NCBI RefSeq assembly: GCF_032854445.1 | Contig: NC_088304.1 | Coordinates: 27,163,732 to 27,227,731, forward strand | Length of the DNA stretch: 64,000 nt | Reading direction: 5' to 3' | DNA from: Liolophura sinensis | Lineage: Eukaryota; Mollusca; Polyplacophora; Chitonida; Chitonidae | Notes under the pieces: model-generated | What the model was told of the DNA's origin: nothing | Seen by the model: the letters and a program-made list of their open reading frames with translations, nothing else | Database searches by the model: none | Shown here: in pieces, positions 59,401-64,000 of the stretch | How positions within the stretch are numbered: position 1 is the stretch's first letter | Layout: every line of letters begins with the position of its first letter | Position numbers and translations under genes: made by a program

Positions 59401-62400
59401 CTAGTCCAAATGTCTTTTTTGATGGCTTGAATTTTTGCGCGTCTCTTGTGATATAAGAAGCAGTTGTTGTCATTTTAATAGTGTGTTATGTTGTTGACGT
59501 ATATTCCTAATCATTCAGCAATAGCTGGAAGTGAAAGAGAATATAATCTGACAAATCTGCCCGAACCTGAGTGAGAATTCTACGTCATGTCTGAACAAAC
59601 CATACGTGAGTCTTAACTACCTGTAGCCTTTTTCAGTTTAATCATAACAGCTTAATTCCTGATGATAAATTTTATAACAGCCGCAAATTGTCTTTTTTCA
59701 AAAAAGTTGAAATTCTGTGCTCGGTCGGGGCTTATCCCAGTGTAAGTTAAACGATTTAGATTTATTGATTGATATATTTAGTTGATGTATTTGTACTTTA
59801 TTCAGTACCGTTACTCTAGAATATGGCACTAATACGACCGCGATCAGCATTATGGCGAGAGGAAATCGTGCTTTCTGCCCGAAATTTGCGACTATAAAGA
59901 GGTTGCTGACAGACCTTCCTACGTACGATAGCCATTCAGATTGCTGCGATGTTTGCCACACTGAGCAAATTGCCCATCCCCTATTTCTTGTGTGTCCCAG
60001 GTACGCTACGCAAAAAAGCATACAAGTTTCAAATCTTGTTGACACTTGAATCACTGACACTTGAATCACTGACATCCTAATTATGCTTTGCTCGCCTAAA
60101 CAATTTGACTTCGTATTGTTCATCCTTTATGCCTAAAACGACTGGTTTCCTTGGGGCAAATAATTCTGTGGGGCGGAGTAGATTTTCAACCTTACTTGTG
60201 TTTGTATGTGTTAAGAGTTCCTGGCTACTTGCACGGTGTGCAGGTAATACTATACACTCTGTGTAGGTAATACCATACACTGTGTTCAAATAATACTATA
60301 CACTGTGTGCAAGTAATACTATACACTGTATGCAAATAATACTATACACTGTGTTCATGTAATACTACACACTGTGTGCAAGTAATACTATACACTGTAT
60401 GCAAATAATACTATACACTGTGTGCAAATAATTGTATACAATCTGTTTAATAAAACATACAGACAAAGAAACGTTTGTAGAAGGCAGTTGCCTAATTTGT
60501 TTGATATGTAGGTTGTGGAATCTTTCTTTATATTATCATCAGTATTATTAATTTAATGATCAAGCAAAAGTGACGGAAATAACAATGTCACCGACGAGTA
60601 GTTTTTCAGATGTAATGTATTTTCATGGGAGTTGATCATTGATCACCCTAAATGGGAAACCACATCCAGTCAACACATCTCTTAATTTTTTATTTGGAAT
60701 TTGCCCACAGTCTAAAGCGCAACTGAGATACATACTTTTATTATCGACAACTTCTATACTAGAATTGTACACGATTTGAATTCTGGTTTCCATCATTTGC
60801 CTAGAACTTTGAATGCGTTCGACATTATTGAAAACTGTTGACTACTTCTCTTTGCCTAATTCCGTCCTTCTTTCGTACCTGGGGCCTCCGTGGCTCAGTC
60901 GGTTAGCGCGCTAGCGCAGCGTAGTGACCCAGAAGCCTCTCACCAATGCGGTCGCTGTGAGTTCAAGACCAGCTCATGCTGGCTTCCTCTCCGGCCGTAC
61001 GTGGGAAGGTCTGTCAGCAACCTGCGGATGGTCGTGGGTTTCCTCCGGGTTCTGCCCGGTTTCCACCCACCATAATGCTGACCGCCGTCGTATAAGTGAA
61101 ATATTCTTGAGTACGGCGTAAAACAACAATCACAAAAAAAAAAAAAAAAAAAAAAATCTTTCGTACCTCTTTTTTCCTAGGTCTTTGGTTGTGGAGCGAC
61201 CCCTTTTTATCTCAGGGTCGGCTGGTATACGAATGTCTGTTTCGACGCATAGATTATGACAGGAGGAAACTGGACAGATACCGAGTGAACAACCGCACCT
61301 TTATGTGTCACAACATACCTCCTGACATAAAGCCACTACCCTCAAAGCGGGAGGTGGGTTCGAGAAAATAGTTCAGCTTATTTTGTTGAATTTGAGTGCA
61401 TTGGTGAAATACATTGAAAGTATTGGATTTTATTATTGTAAACATTCTTAAGATATAGTTATCAGTGACAGGTAAAGTTTTTTGTTTTACACACAGACTC
61501 TGTGTACGCACAGAGCTTTGATGGCAATTGACGACCTTGAAATAAATTTTTAAAGCACGTTACAGATGAGACGTCATTCTAACAGGCCGCCGTCGAATTA
61601 GTTAATTTAAAAGCGTCTCTAAATAATGAAAATTCTCTCCCACCACGCTGTTTAAAGGTCTGATATATACTTCAGTTTAGCATTGTCTTTGCTTGACACC
61701 TTGACACCTTACCCAGTGTCCATTAACTCCACTGTGGACTTATTCAGTTCTTATTCAGAATTATATCGAATTCACTTTGCTACCAGCATGGCTTTTAGTG
61801 CCAATATGTTAAGCAAAAATTGAGTACCATAGCATTTTCAGGAAAAGATGACAGAAAGTATGCAATTCCTTTGGTTATGTAAAAAGACACAATCGACTCA
61901 CAGTAGGTACCCTAAAATTGCAATAAGCTTGCTGGACGAACTTGGACTTTTCTCAAGAGCCATGGGGTACTGTCTTAAGAAACATTCGCAGCCGCGATGC
62001 TGAGCTGCGTATTCATTAGGTGTTTACATTGACGTTGTGTGACGTGGTAATAACGATAGGCCCACGACAGCTCTGCAAAAATGAGCCCCTACTTGATCTT
62101 ATCATGTTGAATAGGGGTGCAGATTACGTGTCTGGCTGATATTTCCAGATTCCTCCGCTACTCGATTACCTCTCGAACACCTTCCGATTTTTCAAAGAAA
62201 CTTATAAACATATAATTGCATTTTTATGTCTTGACAGACTAAGTGTTTGGGGACATATTCACAACGCCTATTTTGCCCCCCCCCCCCCCCCAAATTTGAA
62301 ATTTGAACATGATGCTAAGCTTTAGCCCTGGAAATTAAAGTATTTAAAGAATTAAATAAAGACAATACCGATTAAATATCTCTATTTTAACTACAACAAC

Positions 62401-63671
62401 AACAACCAAAAATAAAAATCAATTTTGTAAATGAGTGTCATAAAAAGCTGCCTAAACTACTTACCATCACAGATTTCAGCTTTTATTGTAGATACAAGTC
62501 TGGACAGCTCCTGAAGACTTCTGATCAAGTAGAATTTCCCAGGGGACGTGATTCGCTCTAGTTCCGGAATATTCGAAGCACAAGGGCAATCCTCTACCCC
62601 CACGCCGACAATGCTGATACCTTCCTCTTTAGCCGCATTGGCCTCTTGAATCGTACGCTCTGGAAATTTGGATTTTCCGTCAGAAATAATGACCACAAGT
62701 TTTTCCACTCCGATTCTGCCTTGCTCCGTTATAATGTCTCTGGCCCGCTGTAAGGCGAGGTGTGTGTGCGTACCTTCCCTCTCGTGAGGCAACCCGTCAA
62801 TACCCTCATGGAGGATCGTAATGTTTTTAAAGGGAAGTAAGCCTGCTCCGAAGACGTTCCGACTGAACGCTAGAGTTGCTATGACCGAACCGTTAAATTC
62901 ACTCATGTACAGTTCTGACGTTATGTTTTTCACAAAGTCTTTTTGAACTTCGAACGATTCAACAGTGATGCTCTCGGACACATCCACGATGAAAACAACA
63001 TCCTTTAAACACTCTGAAAAACAAATATAAAAAAAGAACAAAATGAACATGTGTAAGCTAATACCTTTACCTCGATAACTTTTTATTTGTTTAGCTCCAT
63101 ACGAAAGAATATTTCAGTTACCAGTATCCACTGTCTTTCAATTTAATGAGTAGAGGAAATCGGAGTTTATGGTGGAACCACCTATTTTTGGCAAATAACT
63201 GGTACCGGTAAATATTCCCACTTTTGACGTTCAGATTCAAACGCATATTGAGATGTTAGAGTTAAGCGGGCAAAGCTGGTTGACCCGGTGTCAGTATAAT
63301 GTGACTGGGTGCGGTGTCATGTCTGGTGTCTTCGGCACTATACTGGAGTGACGGCAGCAGTTTGGAGGTAAGGGTTCGCCCTGCCACAAGAAGACAAAAT
63401 ACATGCACACACACCTATTCACTCGTCGTCGTGATATGGCTGAGAAATTATTGTGTGCCCTGTAAGCCCAATCATACATATATACACATTTATATTTCTG
63501 TGGAGGATATTCACGTCATGTAAAGAGATTCAGCAATACTTCAGCCGTGTCACAACAATTGTCTCTAATCGGAGAGAACCTACCTTCACCCTCTGGTTCT
63601 CTTAAGGCCACGGAGGAGCCGAGGACAAGAAGCAGGAGACAGAGTGCACGGTTAGTTAGGTGGACCGTCAT
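44412..63671 (-). CDS. Gene B: giant secreted PIF-like protein (VWA, Thr/Pro/Val repeats, 2x CBM14, LamG; 10 exons, spliced)
   Basis: Exons on the minus strand, 5' to 3': 63584-63671, 62465-63013, 50394-59336, 49933-50124, 49089-49298, 47620-47781, 46517-46905, 45279-45369, 44895-44986, 44412-44450. Total 10,755 bp, exactly 3,585 codons with no internal break. Domains: signal peptide (1-22), VWA (30-212), Thr/Pro/Val repeat region (213-3193), CBM14 (3194-3257), CBM14 (3258-3327), Cys4 module (3328-3381), LamG-like (3382-3584). PIF of pearl oyster has VWA, two CBM14 and LamG and organises chitin and aragonite in nacre; the scaffold here is the same with a giant repeat inserted between VWA and CBM14. 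An extracellular matrix role is inferred from this. The gene is tail to tail with gene A. Confidence 0.92.
44895..44986 (-). CDS. Gene B exon 9: LamG-like domain, third part
   Basis: A 92-bp exon, acceptor cttcatttacag, donor gatgag|gtaaat, phase 1 to 0. It encodes NILRVQPALQISHGC and LGFVGYIDE, with the same G-Y-I-D-E end as gene A exon 10. Confidence 0.88.
45279..45369 (-). CDS. Gene B exon 8: LamG-like domain, second part
   Basis: A 91-bp exon, acceptor tttttttcacag, donor gctg|gtaaga, phase 0 to 1. It encodes FGVWKMVEYRYNG and YTLTVNGEVKSVSAA. Length and phase equal gene A exon 9. Confidence 0.9.
46020..46198. mobile_element. Fold-back (hairpin) element in gene B intron 7
   Basis: The left arm caaagaactcattgcctcgg at 46020 and the right arm read in reverse, caagaactcattgcctcggg (from 46198), pair. 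A second matching segment follows inside (agtggcatgctggacatt against agtggtatgctggatatt). The whole ~180 bp can fold on itself. It is probably a non-autonomous DNA element. Confidence 0.6.
46517..46905 (-). CDS. Gene B exon 7: LamG-like domain, first part
   Basis: A 389-bp exon, acceptor tcacttacag, donor gacaac|gtaaac, phase 1 to 0. It encodes VCRPFLYLPFDND, GDGSACFDGSSRLLIY, LLRFRYREAK and ALVTNADC. It is the paralogue of gene A exon 8. One additional Cys (SACFDG) is present. Confidence 0.9.
47620..47781 (-). CDS. Gene B exon 6: four-cysteine module
   Basis: A 162-bp phase 1-1 exon, acceptor tccactgtag, donor gacg|gtagga. It encodes CNKRAVPGEQ, RECAPNTG and FSPETCSCSIVITPPGARP. The CNK, C and ETCSC pattern equals gene A exon 6, without the Arg-Pro tail. 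It joins directly to the LamG-like domain (V-C-R-P). Confidence 0.85.
49089..49298 (-). CDS. Gene B exon 5: chitin-binding module 2
   Basis: A 210-bp phase 1-1 exon, acceptor catgtttgtag, donor gagc|gtacgt. It carries DPCRFN, GNCNAYWRC, TECCAVGES, GQGC, VPC and DRC, eight cysteines in the same order as gene A exon 5. The tail is Ser/Thr/Pro-rich rather than Pro-rich. Confidence 0.9.
49450..49800 (+). repeat. ~70-bp tandem repeat in gene B intron 4
   Basis: Four to five diverged units containing cagtattctcatggccac, ggctgaaatactgccgatgt and ggcttaaagcca. Confidence 0.75.
49933..50124 (-). CDS. Gene B exon 4: chitin-binding peritrophin-A module 1
   Basis: A 192-bp phase 1-1 exon, acceptor cgtgatttcag, donor ctattg|gtatgt. 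It encodes DPCVDC, NGIGYNPHPENC, FFYQC, KSCPAGEFWDH, LSC and VIC. The cysteine spacing is identical to gene A exon 4, including the extra N-terminal Cys, and exon length is the same. Confidence 0.92.
50394..59336 (-). CDS. Gene B exon 3: giant Thr/Pro/Val-rich repeat exon
   Basis: An 8,943-bp exon with no stop (2,981 codons), acceptor tactgtccttgtag at 59337, donor ttcag|gtaggt, phase 1 at both ends. The frame begins 12 codons before the first internal Met (59301). After a non-repeated lead (to about 59050) it is made of 47-residue (141-bp) units. The consensus reads SPTTDIVPLTTDLPRATTP, then VFVPPTLVDTRIVSPTTSVV and a TTPVVDTT end. One unit has 14 Thr, 8 Pro and 9 Val but no Cys or His. Roughly 60 units are present, about 40 almost identical. 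The composition is mucin-like and suited to O-glycosylation, which is inferred. Confidence 0.92.
50900..59000 (-). repeat. 141-bp coding tandem repeat array (gene B)
   Basis: The unit is 141 bp (47 codons), nearly perfect between about 51100 and 56750 and increasingly diverged on both sides. Several units lack three bases (for example gatgtatcaac at 54732, 54870 and 55149, against gatgttgtatcaac), always in frame. The core variants differ mainly by VPP/VTP and RATTP/RPTTP. Confidence 0.9.
59770..59945 (-). mobile_element. SINE A remnant, reverse, in gene B intron 2
   Basis: gatcagcattatggcgagag and gttgctgacagaccttccta match the reversed body; the tail is decayed. Confidence 0.6.
60243..60427 (+). 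repeat. 23-bp tandem array in gene B intron 2
   Basis: Eight units of gtaatactatacactgtatg plus caa, with atgcaa/gtgcaa/gttcaa variants. Confidence 0.85.
60881..61156 (+). mobile_element. Full-length tRNA-derived SINE, family A, with 12-bp target-site duplication
   Basis: The head tggctcagtcggttagcgcg is a pol III A box and gagttcaagacc a B box. The body runs through gtaagtg-like gtataagtgaaatattcttg and gtacggcgtaaaac to an A tail of about 24. Flanks carry the exact duplication tctttcgtacct at 60869-60880 and 61157-61168. It is the most intact copy in the window and serves as reference for the others. Confidence 0.92.
62465..63013 (-). CDS. Gene B exon 2: von Willebrand factor A domain
   Basis: A 549-bp phase 1-1 exon, acceptor tttgtttttcag, donor gatg|gtaagt. 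It encodes a complete VWA: strand 1 DVVFIVDVSESI with the MIDAS D-x-S-x-S, the MIDAS Thr in EGTHTHLAL, and the MIDAS Asp in LVVIISDGKS. Helices and strands follow normal spacing (GISIVGVGV, then SLQEL near the end). A first Cys (ECLKD), a CPCAS pair and a last Cys (EICDG) can form disulfides. VWA with intact MIDAS binds ligands through Mg2+ or Ca2+. Gene A has no such exon. Confidence 0.95.
63238..63470 (+). mobile_element. SINE family B, head-less, in gene B intron 1
   Basis: ctggttgacccggtgtcagt, ggtgtcatgtctggtgtctt and tcgtcgtgatatggctgaga match the body and 3' part of family B. A 70-bp reverse piece of the same body lies at 42316-42385. Confidence 0.7.
63584..63671 (-). CDS. Gene B exon 1: start codon and signal peptide
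   Basis: ATG at 63671 (minus strand) gives MTVHLTNRALCLLLLVLG, then S-S-V-A as a signal cleavage site, then LREPEGE. Donor gaag|gtaggt, phase 1, which joins to E-C of the VWA exon. The bases ctgctacag lie immediately before the ATG and could be an acceptor, so a 5' non-coding exon may lie beyond the window. Confidence 0.85.
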
Positions 63672-63782
63672 CTGTAGCAGAAATTGTTCATCTTACTCCA
63701 CTTGTTATCACACTATGTATTTTGCTGTATTTTTATTTACAAACAAGGTACAGCTACCATCATGACAGTTGTGGTGGGCAGT

Positions 63783-63905
63783 TGCCATTAAAGGCATAAA
63801 GTTGCAATTCAAGACGCAGACTTGTAATTTAAGGCGCAAAGTTGCAATTTGAGCACAAAGTTGCAATTTGAGCACAAAGTTGCAATTTAAGGCACAAAGT
63901 TGCAA
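63783..63905 (+). repeat. ~20-bp tandem repeat upstream of gene B
   Basis: Six to seven units of cacaaagttgcaatttaagg or cacaaagttgcaatttgag. It lies 110-235 bp before the gene B start codon, in the probable promoter or 5' leader. Confidence 0.8.
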
Positions 63906-64000
63906 TCCAGAGCTCAGGCATAAAAGTTCAGATGCTCAAGTTCAGAACGCTTCAACCATAGAGTTAACTCTAGTCTTTGTGTTAACTCCCACATTGCACA

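Larger units (their letters stand above)
59337..62464 (-). other. Gene B intron 2 (between VWA and repeat exon)
   Basis: A 3.1-kb intron with a degraded reverse SINE (59770-59945), a 23-bp tandem array (60243-60427), a full-length SINE with target-site duplication (60881-61156) nested in an older repeat, and a C-run at 62275-62291. No other exon was seen. Confidence 0.7.

Noticed and set aside
60882-60970. Functional tRNA gene (also at 4030, 6857, 7380 and the reverse at 2880-2924)
   Set aside because: Only A and B box-like segments exist. The cloverleaf does not close, and each continues into a SINE body and tail.

Overview
The window is eukaryotic. It has long introns with GT..AG boundaries, repeated tRNA-derived SINEs with target-site duplications, minisatellites and low gene density. 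Two interspersed SINE families (one ending in an ACCAATCAAATAAATAAA-type tail, one ending in a gttaaaccccaag/cattcatt tail), together with the proteins encoded, point to a shell-forming lophotrochozoan, most likely a marine mollusc. No bacterial, organellar or viral gene was recognised.

The window is dominated by two very large, multi-exon, convergently transcribed genes for secreted matrix proteins of the PIF / BMSP shell-matrix type. Gene A runs on the + strand from 11952 to 39252 with 11 visible coding exons (about 4,300 aa after allowing for one homopolymer indel). It encodes a signal peptide, a single 10.9-kb exon with roughly 150 copies of a histidine-rich 19-residue repeat, a proline/arginine-rich exon, two chitin-binding peritrophin-A (CBM14) modules, a four-cysteine module and a PIF-type laminin-G-like domain split over four exons. 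Gene B runs on the - strand from 63671 to 44412 with 10 exons (3,584 aa). It encodes a signal peptide, a VWA domain with a complete MIDAS, a single 8.9-kb exon of Thr/Pro/Val-rich 47-residue repeats, then the same CBM14-CBM14-Cys4-LamG series. Every splice junction given was derived by reading donor and acceptor sites and checking that phases join. The summed coding length of each gene is divisible by three (gene A after removing one A from an A8 run at 19737-19744). The seven 3' exons of the two genes match in order, phase and approximate size, so they are diverged paralogues arranged tail to tail.

Layout: 1-11.6 kb is upstream non-coding DNA with SINEs of both families, simple repeats and a short inverted-repeat element. 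11.6-39.3 kb is gene A, preceded by a TATA-like box. 39.3-44.4 kb is the spacer between the two 3' ends, holding SINE remnants and a 39-bp tandem array. 44.4-63.7 kb is gene B. 63.7-64.0 kb is its immediate 5' flank, with a 20-bp tandem repeat. From family knowledge, both proteins would be secreted by mantle epithelium into the organic framework of the shell (or another cuticle), CBM14 modules holding chitin and the VWA/LamG domains binding protein or mineral partners. The giant repeats are inferred to give very different bulk properties: a His-rich, possibly metal- or pH-responsive gel in A, and a mucin-like, O-glycosylatable stalk in B.
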